The notes below the pieces were generated by a model. It was not told where the DNA came from. It made no database searches and saw only the letters and a program-made list of their open reading frames with translations. DNA of 64,000 nt from Azolla caroliniana. Its lineage: Eukaryota; Polypodiophyta. The stretch lies in NCBI GenBank assembly GCA_043228905.1, contig JBHGNT010000017.1:11842001-11906000 (forward strand). The letters run 5' to 3'. This document shows positions 42,354 to 54,372 of this stretch, one piece after another. The stretch's first letter is position 1. Each line of letters opens with the position of its first letter. A program made the position numbers and the translations under genes.

Positions 42354-44580
42354 CTCCCCCTCAAGCTCAACTTGAGATCGGATCGTCGTGTCTGTGTCTG
42401 TGGTAGCTAGTCCTCTCCTCCGGTTCTTCCTTGGCGTCCTCCCACTTGGCTCACGCTCCTCTTCCGGTTTAGTTCTTCCCGCGACGCATTTGGTTCCGCG
42501 CATCTCAACGTTCTCGGTCAGTGTCTGCTCAAAAGGCCCATCTCAGCTCCTTTGTTGTTGCTACTATGGTGCGTCTCGACCTATCGATTCCACCGTGTAG
42601 GTGTCGCCTTCTGCTGACTTCTTGTCTGTTTGGCCTTTATTTGATCCGGCTCCTCTGAATCAAGCGCCTCTTCCGAATCGAGTGACTCTGATTCGTTCCA
42701 AGTCTTCTTGAATTAATTGTCTCCAATTCGTCTTCGATTCACAGACCTTTCACGACATTAGACCACATATGTGTCTTGGTCTTCTTGCCCTTCTTGTCTT
42801 TACGCCCCCCCCCCCTTGTTCGGTTGGCTCTAGCTCGAGCACTCCATTCCGGTGGCTCCCCCTGCGTCCGGTCTCAGCTTCTTCAGTTGTCTCGTGTAGT
42901 CTGACTTCTTCAGACGGGCCAAAGTCGAAATCGGTTTCTAATTCGACTTTTCTATCGTCTTTCTCATTCCTCCCCCTCAAGTTTGGCATATCGAGGTATT
43001 GCACGCACAGTGCACCAGAAATTTTCCACAACTTGTCCAAGCCGAGGGGTTTGGTGAAGATATCAACGACCTATCATTCCGTCGAAACATGGAGCAATTC
43101 CACGTCACTTGAGAGAACGCGCTTTCGGACAAAATGATAGTGCACCTCAATGTGCTTGGTCCAAGCATGAAAGACAGGGTTCTTTGCCAACTAGATGTTG
43201 CTAAGGTTGTCACAATAGATCGTCATCCGATCAGATACCTCCACTCGCAGATCCTTCAAGAGCCTCTTGAGCCATATGGCTTCGCATGTCACGACAGCCG
43301 CTCGTCGATACTCGGCCTTGGTGCAGACAGTGCTATTGTCGACTGCTTTGTACTGCTCTAGGCGATCGCGACGCTTCCAAGGGAAAATACATATTCGGAT
43401 GTAGACCCGCGGTCGCCGGCATTTCTGGCCCAATCGACATCCATGTAGCCAACAAGTTGTCCGGCTATACTTGTCCGATACAATAACCCCCTGTCCTTAG
43501 TGCCGCTAACATACATGAGTATTTGGTGCGCACACAAAAGGTGCTCCATAGTCGGATGCACCATAAATTGACTGATCAATCCAACCAGATAATTGAGGTC
43601 TAACCAGGTTATGGTTAGATAGATAAGGCTTCCGACTATATGTCGAAACCTTTTCAGGTCGCATGCCATTCCAGAGTTGGGGCAAAGCTTCACATTCCGG
43701 TCAAGAGGGCTCGAGACGGATTTGCGTTCTATCATACCGAATTTGAAGAGCATACTCAACACTAGTGGCGTTGACTAACCAGTATGCCTTCCTGGGTGCA
43801 GATCACTTCGATCCTGAGGCAGTAGTGAAGGTCTCGTAGATCCTTCATCTCGAATGATGCCGCAAGCTGGGATTTGATGTAGCCGATTTCGTTCAGGTCG
43901 GCGCCAACGAGAAGATTATCCACATAGAGCAATATGCTCACCAATTTGTTCCAAGCTTGCCGGATGAAAAGTGAAGAGTCCAATTTGGACGGAGCAAACA
44001 CCATCCGACGCAGGCTCTGTGTGATCTTCACGTTCCAAGCGCGCAATGCTTGCTTGAGTTCGTAGAGGGACTTCTTCAATTGGCATACCACCGATGTATT
44101 CCCTCCAGAATGAAATTCGGGGAGCTCAACCATATACACCTGCTCCTAAAAATCACCTTGCAGGAACACGTTCTTTACATCCATCTGATGTAGATGCCAC
44201 CCCTTCGCTGCTCCCACCGCAAGGAGGACACAGATGGTCATCATCTTTGCGACCGACGCGAACGCCTCATCTTAGTCAATGTCGTGCTGTTGTGGATAGC
44301 CTTTGGCCACTAACCGGGCCTTGTACCTGTTGACAGAGCCGTTAGTGTTGTATTTAACCTTGTATATCCACCAACAACCGATCGGCTTCACTCCTTTTGG
44401 AACATCCACCAAGTTCCACGTCTCATTCTCCGTGAGCACATGCATCTCTTCCTCCATGGCCTTCCACCAGTTCGGGTCCTTAGCCACTTCAGCATAGCTC
44501 TCCAGCTCACGCTCGGCTGCCACCTTCGCCATGTACACATAATGATGCGCCATATATTCGTTATACCCGTACCTCTTCAT
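42354..44580 (-). pseudogene. Copia-BC RT and RNase H
   Basis: Minus-strand fragments. RT N-terminus (WWKAMEEEMHVLTENETWNL, 44580-44272), RT with MYMVELPEF and CQLKKSLYELKQAL, ILLYVDNLLVGADL as a decayed YVDD box (44139-43762), RT tail and RNase H (LVGLISQFMVHPTMEH, VGYMDVDWARNAGDRGSTSE, 43762-43358; EAIWLKRLLKDLRVEV and YCDNLSNI, 43433-43191). The last 800 bp before the LTR are non-coding and contain a C9-10 homopolymer near 42805. Confidence 0.87.
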
Positions 44581-44599
44581 GGGCTTCTTCTAACGGGTG

Positions 44600-46220
44600 G
44601 ATCGGCGCAATTCCTGATTCGCCAATTTCGTGGCCTTCTTGGCCAACTCGGAATTCATCTCTGAAGGTTCATCTTCGTTCTTTCTGGAGTCGGATTCCCT
44701 CCAATCTAACTCGTCTCTGTCGACGGCGTATTCCTACATATTCTTCTTCCCCTTCTCTTTTCGCGTCAACCGTCTCCTCGGTCGAGTGAACACTACTCGC
44801 CGGTGCATCATCCGACTGGTCATTCCTACTCAATGGTACATTCGGCCCACTTAGCCAGAATGAGATCGGAGTCTCATCTAGAGTACCGAATCCTTCTTCA
44901 TCTTCTGCCCGGATTGTTTCGGGCTTACTGGCCTCATCCTCAGGAATCAGGTCGAAGTCAAACATCGGAGTCGGTAGAGAGTACCATAATGCCGACTCAT
45001 TAAATTCGACATCTCGGCTCACTCGAACTTGTTTTGTTCAGGGGTTATAGCACTTATAACTCTTTTGCTCATGTGAGTAGCTGACTTGGATGAACTTCTC
45101 CAACTTCAGGTCCAGCTTTCTCCACTTCTCATCCGACACATGCACCTATGCAATGCTACCGAATATCTTAAAGTGTCTTAATTTCGGCTTCCGTTCGAAA
45201 TAGAGCTCGTGTGCTGACACCTTATCACCGATACGGTTTTGGATGTAGACGGTCGTCCGGACCGCTTAGGCCCAGTAGAACTTGGGCATGCTCTTCTCTT
45301 CGAGCATTGCCCGTGCTGCCTCCACTATTGACCAGTTCTTCCTTTTGGCCACACCATTTTGTTCCGGTGTGTATTTGCAACTGAATTCTCTCCGAAGTCC
45401 CATTTTGCTATAGATAACGGTTGAATTGGCCTGAAAAATATTCTTTTCCGCCATCCGACCATAGGCACTTGATATTCCTTTTCATTTCCCATTCGACTAA
45501 ACTCTGCAAGTTCTGAAAACAATCGAAAACTTCACTATTCTTCTCGAGGCAGAAATAGTTGTCTTGGATCCATGTGTGCCGGCTATAGTCGTCGATGAAG
45601 CAGACAAAATATCGGCTCCCGCCAAGACTCATGTTCTGTGTCAGTCCCCATACATCCAAATGTATTAGATGGATCTTGTTACGGCTCTAGTTTCTTTTAG
45701 TGAGGAACGGAAGTCGGTGTTGCTTTCTGAGCTAGCAGGCTTCACATATTGGGGCCTTCCGGCCACTGAATTTCGGCAATCCGGAAACAACTTCTTTTGA
45801 TTGCAGGTCCTAAAGCCTCTAATAGTTCACCTAGCCAATCTACTTGTGCCACAAGTCGATATTCGATTTACCCTCATGTCCTTCTACGAACATAGCGGTG
45901 TCGGCGTTGTTGGTGTCGAGGATAAGCATCCTCCCGTCATGGCCCCCTTGCGCGATGATCCGGCCCTCTTCCTCAATGAAGCACCCGAGGTGCATAAACC
46001 ACATCTGCATGCCCTGGTTGACAATCTGATAGACCCATACTAGGTTCTTTGTAATTTTGGGGATGTGAAGAATGTTCATAAGCTTCCCTTTTTGTCCAAC
46101 ATGACTCAAGGGAACTTCTCCAACATGCACGATCGGGTGAGGAGTGTTGTCTCTGGTTTCAAAAATTCCCAGTTGCTCCGGTTTTTCCAAAAAAGACAAC
46201 CACTCTTCATGGCTCATCAT
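44600..46220 (-). pseudogene. Copia-BC protease and integrase
   Basis: The protease region (46220-45840) has DSQASNHMMSHEEWL-like residues, with Q in place of G in the catalytic DSG, and ITKNLVWVYQIVNQGMQ. GAG-pre-integrase is near 45840. The integrase core is at 45659-45266 with RYFVCFIDDYSRHTW, CLWSDGGKEYFSGQFN and TPEQNGVAKRKN. An acidic connection follows at 45022-44669. Stops and frame changes separate the blocks. Confidence 0.85.
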
Positions 46221-47206
46221 GTGGTTTGATGCTTGAGAGTCAATGTACTACACTTCCCCCGAACCGGAGGTGTTCTTCTTCATTGAGTTTGCCTTGTGCT
46301 TCATCACAAAGGCTAGCCCTTTTCCTGTCTTACCGGTTCCGGATCCTTTCGATCCTTCTACGTAGTGAGAGCTTTGCCGGTTTCCTCGACCAGCCTTGCC
46401 AAATCTGGATTTATCCAAATCGGCACCCTTCTTCCAGATCTCGCTCTGTCTATGGCCCTTCCGGCCATAGTACCGATGTTCCGTTGTGGTCTTCTCTTGC
46501 CGGTTTCTGGCGCCGCTTTGACTCCCCCTACTTATAGAGGGTTCAGAACTGTTGTCAGCACCATCCTTGTGCCTCCGATTCTGCTCTTGTTGGCCGCTTC
46601 CACCGCTTGCCAATCCGCCTCATCTGCTAGGACCACGGGGTCAATCTACCTCCGTGTACAACATCCTGTTGTCAGTGTGCGTGCTCGTTGATGCACCCGC
46701 ATGGTTCTCCTCTACTAGGAGCATCAACTGTAAGTCGAAAAATGAGGGTGTATTCTCCCTTGTATAGTCAATCGTCTGGAATGCTCCGAAATTTGATGCC
46801 AGGCCCCTGAGACAAACCTGCAACATCTCATCTTCCTCGACGGTAACATTGATAGGGGGGCAAGTGAGTAGTAGATGTCTTTGATCTAGTCCATATAGTC
46901 GTCCATCGACATGTCCTTGTATCGGACATTGCTCAAAAATTGTCGGAGTTGCATCTTCCGGGCCGTGGTGCTTGCGGCGAAGACCTTCTTCAGGTTTCCC
47001 CAAGCTTCCTTCGGCGTCTTGGCGTCCCAGATATGGCTCAGCAACTGATTGCCGACATTGGATCCAACGCAGTACATAACATTGCTTGCCGCTTGTTCCC
47101 AAGCCGGGAAGTCCCTATGTGCCACATCAAGTGTTGTATCATTAGCTTCGTCGACATAACTCCAGTACCGTGCCCGAGCAGGTACTAGTGCATCTTGTAC
47201 GACCAA
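46221..47206 (-). pseudogene. Copia-BC gag
   Basis: Gag core RYWSYVDEANDTTLDVAHRD, FPAWEQAASNVMYCVGSNVG, KEAWGNLKKVFAASTTARKM (47206-46886), continuing in another frame, then a Lys/Gly/Arg-rich zinc-knuckle region (46613-46248) in which only part of the CCHC pattern survives. It is the same gag type as the elements at 48921 and 51221. Confidence 0.83.
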
Positions 47207-47350
47207 GATGCATAGTTGGATCTAACAAGCTAGCCATTCCTAGGTCCATATTTTTCTTCTGTCAGTGCTTTACCGAGTGTTAGGGTTTGTCTTCAGAAAA
47301 ACAAACGTTTGTTGGTTGTAGAGGTTCTCAACCCTCACGCTCCGATACCA

Positions 47351-47714
47351 TGTAAAAGTGAATATGCGGAAGCTAAAACAAAACCGGCTCGACCAGATAG
47401 CAACAGAATACAGACAGGTTTAATGGAACCTTAACAATACACAAGAGAGACAGAGAGAGTAGAACAGTAAACTCAATTGAAAATAATAATTCTATGTACA
47501 TACAATGTGCTCAATGAGCACTTTTATACTAGTCGTTAAAAGGACTGACAGAAGTACTAACAAGTACTTCAATGCTCATACGAGCAACTGATATTGACTC
47601 CTAAACATATGCCTGCGTACTAGGATAGATTTGTAGGCCTCTGCCAGTTACAATCTGATGTGACTCTTGGTTCCGGATACCGATCCGGATCCGGTTGATC
47701 TAGTCCGTTCAATA
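47351..47714 (-). repeat. 5' LTR of Copia-BC
   Basis: Begins TGTAAAAGTGAATATGCGG next to the primer-binding site and ends near CCGTTCAATA, corresponding to CTCAACA in the Copia-A LTR. Confidence 0.8.
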
Positions 47715-47962
47715 GGAAGCAGCTAACATGATAGGCATCCTTCATAGTAGTTGATCGCGTGCTCTAGTTCCCGGAGGTACCAGTAGTTGCACATGAATTC
47801 GCAACCATTTTGCAATTACGAACGAGTTATGAGCTCATGGAGTGGCTCGATCAACAAATGACCTTTGCAACTTCCCAACTAGAAAATGAACATGAAGGAA
47901 GGGAGAAGGAAAAAAGGGCGACAAAGAAGGCCAAGACTAGGTCGAAAAAGCATAGTTGACCG
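47715..47962 (+). pseudogene. Gene U, copy 2, downstream part
   Basis: A plus-strand stretch reading EFATILQLRTSYELMEWLDQ, then a basic C-terminus (EKRATKKAKTRSKKHS) with a stop at about 47958. It is most simply the end of the protein interrupted by Copia-BC at 41958. The link is inferred from position and coding character, since copy 1 does not extend this far. Confidence 0.4.
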
Positions 47963-48175
47963 TGTTGGAAAATATAAGGAAGAGAATAAAAATTGTAAAA
48001 TAATTAAATAAACATTTATGACTCCTGATATGAAGAGTCACACAAATAGACTTATGTATTCTATAAGAAAAAAATACATGCCTTTCTCTAATTGAGGAGA
48101 GAAGAGCAACAGGAAACTCCTAAATAAACTAAATTCATTTCTCTCTCTCTATCTCCCTTTCTCTATTTCTCTACA
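47963..48175 (+). repeat. Short LTR (213 bp) with adjacent primer-binding site
   Basis: TGTTGGAAAATATAAGG...TTTCTCTACA followed by TGGTATCAAAGC (48176-48187), the tRNA-Met-type Copia primer site. It is the 5' end of a plus-strand Copia whose body is nearly all lost: only about 200 bp follow. These resemble, in inverted orientation, the outer end of the Copia-BC LTR. Confidence 0.7.
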
Positions 48176-48381
48176 TGGTATCAAAGCAAGGTTGTGTTGA
48201 GTGGACAAGCTCAACATGATCCGGATCAGCTGAATAAGCCAAGACCTGGATCGGTGTCCGGATTGACGTCTGGAATTGGGAGTCAGATTGGTGTCTAGAT
48301 CTGAGTGTAACGTAGGCCATCAGAGGCTACGATCCTAGCCAAGTAGATAGGCTGTTGAGAATCAAGCTCAACTTGGTCTAG

Positions 48382-48654
48382 TGTGTGAACTCACCTTGAG
48401 AGTGAATAGACACTCCAACGGTCAAGAGTCACCATTAAGTCACCACTTTGTATTCTAGCATTTAGTATGAGTCATAGAATCATATTCTACGACACATAAC
48501 TTATGACCTTTCACATTCCCCATGCTTCATGAGTCATGTAGTTAATGAAGAGAGAGCGTGACTATATAAAGCACCCTCCTCCCTCCTTGTATATGTTGAG
48601 TCTTTCTCCTTTGTCAATATACTTTTACCTTGCGTATTCTCTGTGTTTCACTCA

Positions 48655-48706
<52 letters not shown>

Positions 48707-48762
48707 CACACACAGTTCACCCCTATTCCGCTTTACAAGAATCATCTCTTAATTCTTTTCAT
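48382..48762 (+). repeat. 5' LTR of Copia-F
   Basis: TATA box CTATATAAAGC at about 48561, a long (CT)n microsatellite at 48658-48702, and the end ATTCTTTTCA directly followed by the primer site TGGTATCAGAG (48763). The upstream limit (TGTGTGAACTCACC) is uncertain. Confidence 0.7.
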
Positions 48763-48920
48763 GGTATCAGAGTGATTTGGTAGCTCGATCTAGCCCATTT
48801 GCCTCATCGTGATCGTGTGTTGTGCTCTACGCTGACGACCAAGAACCGGCTCATAGTTATCGTAGCTTCGCTACATAGCTCGCATTCGAAGAGAGAAGAA
48901 GAAGAAGAAGAATCGACATA

Positions 48921-50577
48921 ATGAATACTCAAATGGGGAGCGTTCTCCCTACCGAGAAGTTGGATCGAAACAACTTTGCATCTTGGGAGTACAAGATGCA
49001 CCAATACCTTGTCGGACAAGGCTATTGGAGCTACATCAAAGGAGCGCATGAAGACCGACCCGCCGACGCGGCTCCCGGATACGCAACATGGGAGCAAGCC
49101 GCAAACTGCGTGATGTATTTTTTGGCGACATGTGTTCACGATCACATGCTCATTTACATTCGAGAAGCCAAGACGCCGAAGGAAGCGTGGGAAAATCTAC
49201 GAAAGATTTTCACTGCGAACACAACCACGAGGAAGCTTCAACTCCGCCAAGAGTTGAACAACATTCAACAAAGGGACATGTCCATCACGACATACACCTT
49301 GAACATCAAGGAGCTTTGCGACTCGCTCGGCTCAATAAGCGTAAGTATAGATGATGATGAGATGGTGCAAATATGCCTCGGCGGCCTCGCACCACGGTTC
49401 GGCGCTATGCGAACCGCCGTTCTAGCACGGGAGAAATCTCCCTCCTTCTTCAAGCTCCAATCAATGCTATTGGTCGAAGAAAACCACATGCGTACAAGGA
49501 GCAATAAGCCGGAAGGCCACATGCTCTACACACACTCTAATGGAGGAAGAGGACGCGGACGAGCGACAGGCCAATTCGGCCAAGGACAAGGCGGATGAGG
49601 TCCGACCTACGACAACAACTCCCAATTTCGGCCGCAAAATGGAGGCCAACGAGGAACCTTCGCAAGAAGGGGGAGCTTCCACTCCAGCCCGAGCCGTCCA
49701 AATGCAACCGAATGCGTATATTGCGGAAAGCTCGGCCACCACAAAGAAGAGTGCCGAAAGAAGATGCGTGAATCGGCTTCCACAAGCCGACAACTCACGA
49801 ATTACGCACACAACTCCGACTACGAAGATCGTGGCGGAATGTATGCACACAACTCCGACCGTGGCGAAATGTACGGGCACAACTCCGACTACGAAGATCG
49901 TGGCAGAATGTATGCGCACAACTCCGACTGTGGCGGAATGTTCATGATGAAACATAGAGCAAACTCTATGTCGGCCACTACCTCAACTAGTGCCTCCGGT
50001 CCGGAAGATGTATGGTTCGTCGATTCCAGTGCCTCGAACCATATGACATCGCATCAAGAATGGTTCCGAGAACTTCGAGAGCCAGACCAACCCGGCTATG
50101 TCGAAACCGGAGACGACACTACGCACCCGATTCGGCACAATGGCAATGTTCCATTCGGAAAAGAAGGTAAGCAAAATTACATTAAAAATGTCTTGCATGT
50201 ACCTACCATTACGAAGAATTTGGTCTCTGTCAGCCAAATTGTACAGCAAGGGATGCAAGTTCGATTTAATCAAGGCGGTTGCTTCATCAAAAAAGAGGGC
50301 CGACTCATTGCATGCAGACAAAGAGAGGGCCGGATGTTTATTCTCGATTCACACGAGATGAAATCCACCATGTTCGCGAAAAACACGAAAGCCGACTCCG
50401 ACATAGAGCTATGGCACAAGCAAATCAGCCACATCAATCTCAATAAACTCAAAGCAATGAAATCGAAAGGAGTCGTCATCGGACTCCCGACATTCAAAGA
50501 GAAGGAGATTGAAGGTGTATGCGAAGCGTGCCAATTCGGCAAGCAACACCGACACCCATTCCCGAAAGAGTGGAACG
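48921..50577 (+). pseudogene. Copia-F gag-protease, one internal stop
   Basis: One frame from ATG 48921, interrupted only by TGA at 49596-49598. Gag begins MNTQMGSVLPTEKLDRNNFA and has KEAWENLRKIFTANTTTRKL. The zinc knuckle is CVYCGKLGHHKEEC (about 49717-49758), followed by tandem NSDYEDRG-type repeats at 49803-49940. Protease is VWFVDSSASNHMTSHQEW (DSS where DSG is normal), with NVLHVPTITKNLVSVSQIVQ after it. GAG-pre-integrase is DIELWHKQISHINLNKLKAM ... CEACQFGKQHRHPFPKEWNV. The element ends abruptly at about 50577 where integrase should start. It is the best-preserved gag in this part of the window. Confidence 0.88.
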
Positions 50578-50792
50578 TGAGCACCTATTCCGCTTCACAA
50601 GAATCATCTCTTGATTCTTTTCATAGGCATATTTATGTCCTTCCATTATGGACTTGTATAAATAGTGCTCAGGGAGCACATTTGTATGTACAGAGTTTAC
50701 AGAGTGTATTTTTTAAATTAGTTTTATGTGTTCTGCTCTCTCTCTTTGTCTCTCACGCATACTCTCTCTGTGTTTCAAGCTTTCCATTAAAC

Positions 50793-50830
<38 letters not shown>

Positions 50831-51124
50831 CACACACCGTTCACACCTATTCCGCTTCACAAGAATCATCTCTTGATTCTTTTCATAGGCATATTTATGT
50901 CCTTCCATTATGGACTTGTATAAATAGTGCTCAGAGAGCACATTTGTATGTACAGAGTTTACAGAGTGTATTTTTTAAATTAGTTTTATGTGTTCTGCTC
51001 TCTCTCTTTGTCTCTCACGCATACTCTCTCTGTGTTTCAAGCTTTCCATTAAACCTCATTCTGTTTTCTGTTACTATCCAGTAGAACCGGTTGTGTCTAC
51101 AAGCTTTTGCACGTTATTTTTACA
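50578..51124 (+). repeat. Tandem LTR fragments (262-bp period) before Copia-G
   Basis: A 46-bp LTR tail (CACCTATTCCGCTTCACAAG...TCTTTTCA, 50578-50623) is fused to Copia-F. Then comes a 262-bp unit starting TAGGCATATTTATG at 50624, repeated from 50886. Each unit has TATAAATAG and a CT-rich stretch. The first ends with (CT)n and the same LTR tail. The second diverges after AAACCTCATTCT and ends TTTTTACA at 51124, next to primer site TGGTATCAGAG (51125). This looks like unequal exchange between LTRs at the CT microsatellite. Confidence 0.75.
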
Positions 51125-51220
51125 TGGTATCAGAGTGCGAGGGTTAGAACATCCTCTGTTATGGACAAGATTTGTAACACTGACAAACTTTAATATCCAA
51201 TAAGAACAGACTGAAGAGAA

Positions 51221-53500
51221 AATGGATAGAAGCATGGCAAGCTCGCTTCCGACGGAGAAGCTCGACAGCAACAACTATGCATCTTGGTCCTACAAGATGC
51301 ACCAATACCTGCTAGGGAACGAATACTGGAGTTATGTCAAATGAGCAAACGAGGTAGCACCGGAACCGGCACACAAGGATTTCTCGGTATGGGAACAAGC
51401 AACAAGCAGAGTGGTGTACTGTCTCACGTCTTGTGTGCATGCCTAGATGCTTGGCTACATCAGAGAAGCCTGGGAAAATCTCAAGAAGATTTTTGTTGCA
51501 AGTACCATAACACAAAAGTTGCAGCTCCAACAAGAGCTCAACATTTTCCGACAAAGGGACATGTCGGTCACTGACTACACCACGAAGATAAAGGGGATCT
51601 GTGATGCACTAGGGTCCATCAACATGATGGTGGATGAAGACGAGATGGTGCAGATCTACCTCAGTGGTTTAACACAGAGGTATGGGTCAACCCGGACAGC
51701 GATATGCACACAAGAGAAGCCACCATCCTTCTTCAACTTGCAATCGATGTTGATGGTCTGAGAAAACCATGTGAGTGGGTCAAGGAACACTCAATCCAAT
51801 AGCCGGATGTTGTACATGGAGGTGGATCGGCCCCGTGGACATGGCAGACAAGGTGGATCGGCACGCAGTAGTGGCGGCCAACAAGAATAGGAAAGGAGGC
51901 ACAGAGGTGGTGTTGACAGCAGTTCCAAACCCTAGACGAGTAGGGGGAGTCAAGGTGATGCCGAAAACCGGCAAGCAAAGTCTGACACGAAATGCTGGTA
52001 TTGTGACAAGATGGGCCATGAGGAGAGCGAGTGCTAGAAAAAGCATGCCGATTTGGACAAATCCGGATATGGCAAAGCCCAACACGGAAATTGGCAAAAA
52101 TCGCACTACATTGAAGGATCTGAAGGATCTGGAACCGGAAAAACCATAATGGGGCCAACCTTCGTGATGAAACACGAGGCAAACTTGATGAAGAATACCA
52201 CCTCACAATCAAATGAAGTGTGATACATTGACTCCGGAGCGTCAAATCATATGACGAGCCATGAGGAATGGTTCTCGTATCTAAAGAAATTGGAGCAACC
52301 AAGAGTAGTCGAAACCGGAGACGACAGTCCACACCCGATCGAACATGTTGGAGAAGTTCCCCTCAGCCATATCAGACAAAAAGGGAAACTTATGAACAGG
52401 CTGCACATCCCAATAATAACAAAGAACGTGGTGGCGGTCGGCCATATTGTTGACCAAGGAATGCAGGTTTGATTTACACATCTCGTGTGCTTCATTGAGG
52501 AAGAGGGCCAAATCATCACACAAGGGCGTAGGGACGAGAAAATATTCATCCTCAACACCAATGACGTTAGCACCACTTTGTTCGCAAAAGGACAGAAAGT
52601 CCGAGTCGGATATCGATATGTGGCAGAAGTGAATCAGCCACATAAACTATCAAAGGCTTCAAGGTTTGCAATTGAAACAAGTGGTATTCGGATTGCCGAA
52701 ATTTAGTGGCCGGAAGGCCCAAATTTGAGAAGTCTGCCACCTTGGGAAGTAACACTGACTTCCATTCCCCAAATGCATGGGGACCAGCATAGAATGTAAG
52801 TCTTGGAGGGAGTCGATATTTTGTCTCCTTCAACGATGACTATAGAATGTGCAAACATGGATCTACCTCATCGAAAAGAAGAGTGAAGTCTTCGATTATT
52901 TTTCATAACCATCAGAGTTTAGTCGAACGAGAAATGGAGAGGAAGATAAAGTGCATGCAGTCGGATGGCGGAAAAGAATACATTTCCAGCCAATCCAATA
53001 GTTATTTGTAGTAAAAGGGAATTCGGAGAGAATTCAGCTGCAGATATATGCCGGAGAAAAACAATGTAGGCGAGCGGAAGAACCAATCAATTGTGGAGAC
53101 GACAAAGGCGATGTTGGACGAGAAGAGCATGCTCAAGTTCTACTGGGCCGAAGCGGTCCGAACGGCAGTCTACATCCAAAATCAGATCGGGGAGAAGGTG
53201 TCAGCACACGAGCTGTATTTCGGGTGGAAACCGAACTTACAATACCTCAAGGTATTCAGTAGCATAGCCTATGTGCATGTGCCTGATGAGAAGAGGCGGA
53301 AGTTGGACCCAAACTCAGAGAAGTGTATTTTAGTCAGGGTATAACTACTATAACACCTAGACAAAAGAAGTTTGAGTGAGCCGAGATGTCAAATTCGATG
53401 AGTCAGCATCACGGTACTCTCTACTGACTCCGACCCCCGACAACTCTAACCACCTGATTAATGGGTACGAGGCCAGTGAACCTGACATGATTCGGAAGGA
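51221..53500 (+). pseudogene. Copia-G gag, protease, partial integrase
   Basis: Starts MDRSMASSLPTEKLDSNNYA. Stops follow soon after (SYVK*, VHA*) and recur. Gag KLQLQQELNIFRQRDMSVTD is at 51447-51761. The zinc knuckle CWYCDKMGHEESEC is near 51990. Protease IDSGASNHMTSHEEWF keeps DSG (near 52230). Integrase shows ARAML-like AKAMLDEKSMLKFYWAEAVR and SIAYVHVPDEKRRKLDPNSE (53048-53344), then VSRDVKFDESASRYSLL to about 53500, where a minus-strand Copia begins. RT and RNase H are missing. Confidence 0.83.
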
Positions 53501-54372
53501 GGTTTGGTTTTGCTTGTCGACAAAGCAGTCGGTGCACTTCTCAAGTTGCATGTCTTTCACCTCCGGAATGAGGTTATACTCGACAAGTTTACGCATCCCT
53601 TTCTGACTCATATGGCACAACCTCTTGTGCGACAGCTCATCGGCATTGTTGAATGCCATGTTCACTTCTTCCCGGCAAATCTAGGCATGCATCAAGTACA
53701 GTGTTTTGATCTTTCAGGCTCGGGCCATGACCAGGCTTCCTTTGCTAAACTTCATGACTTTGTTCCAGATGCTACCCATGTAGCCTTCATCATCTAGCCG
53801 ACCGGCTAATATCAGGTTCAACCAAACCTCAAGAATGTGTTGGACATACTTCAGCAACAACTTGCACCCCATTGATGTCGTCAACCACACATCTCCTATG
53901 CCGGCAATTCTGCATGCACCTTCATTTCCCATGCGGACAGAACCATGATCTCTGGCTCTGTATGATGAGAAGCATTTCCGGTCAAGGGTCAGGTGGAATG
54001 ACACTCCGGAGTCGACCACCCATGTCGTTTTGTCGCTGACAAGGTGAAGCTCACTATCTTCGATGATAAGCAGCAGTTCTTCCTCACTTCCTCCCAGTTC
54101 TTCTGATGAACTTCTTCATCTAGCAAGCTTGATTTTACCCTGGCTAGGGATAGGTGTTCACCTTCCAGCCCGGCGTTGCCCAAAGTAACAGCTAGCATCT
54201 CCCAACTATCCAGGAGGGAACCGAGCAGCAACAACGTGAGTACCTCATCGGCTAGAGGTACTTCCAACAAGGTTGTCTGATTTATGAACCCCTGGAATGC
54301 ATGCATGTGCTCCGTCATGTTGGATCCGTCTTGGTATTGGACTCTCACTAACTTTCGGAATACCGAAACCTG
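53501..54372 (-). pseudogene. Copia X3 fragment: gag end, protease, pre-integrase
   Basis: A minus-strand piece of the X family that supplies what X1 and X2 lack. Gag YQDGSNMTEHMHAFQGFINQ and LLLLGSLLDSWEMLAVTLGN (54348-53989), protease VDSGVSFHLTLDRKCFSSYR and VRMGNEGACRIAGIGDVWLT (54019-53714), and GAG-pre-integrase ADELSHKRLCHMSQKGMRKL with CTDCFVDKQNQTSF (53665-53505). It is truncated at both ends, with no LTR nearby. Confidence 0.83.

Larger units (their letters stand above)
41959..47714 (-). mobile_element. Copia-BC, near-complete minus-strand element
   Basis: 3' LTR at 41959-42353, lacking about 31 bp of its outer end. The 5' LTR is at 47351-47714. A primer-binding site follows on the minus strand (GGTATCGGAGC, complement seen as GCTCCGATACC at 47338-47348). 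The interior has gag, zinc knuckle, protease, integrase, RT and RNase H in Copia order, all with stops. Its LTRs and pol match Copia-A. It inserted into gene U copy 2. It also supplies the intact paralogous site (about 43601-43620) for the DNA-transposon insertion in Copia-A. Confidence 0.87.

Noticed and set aside
48545-48775. Ser/Leu-rich 76-residue frame
   Set aside because: Translation of the (CT)n microsatellite in the Copia-F LTR.
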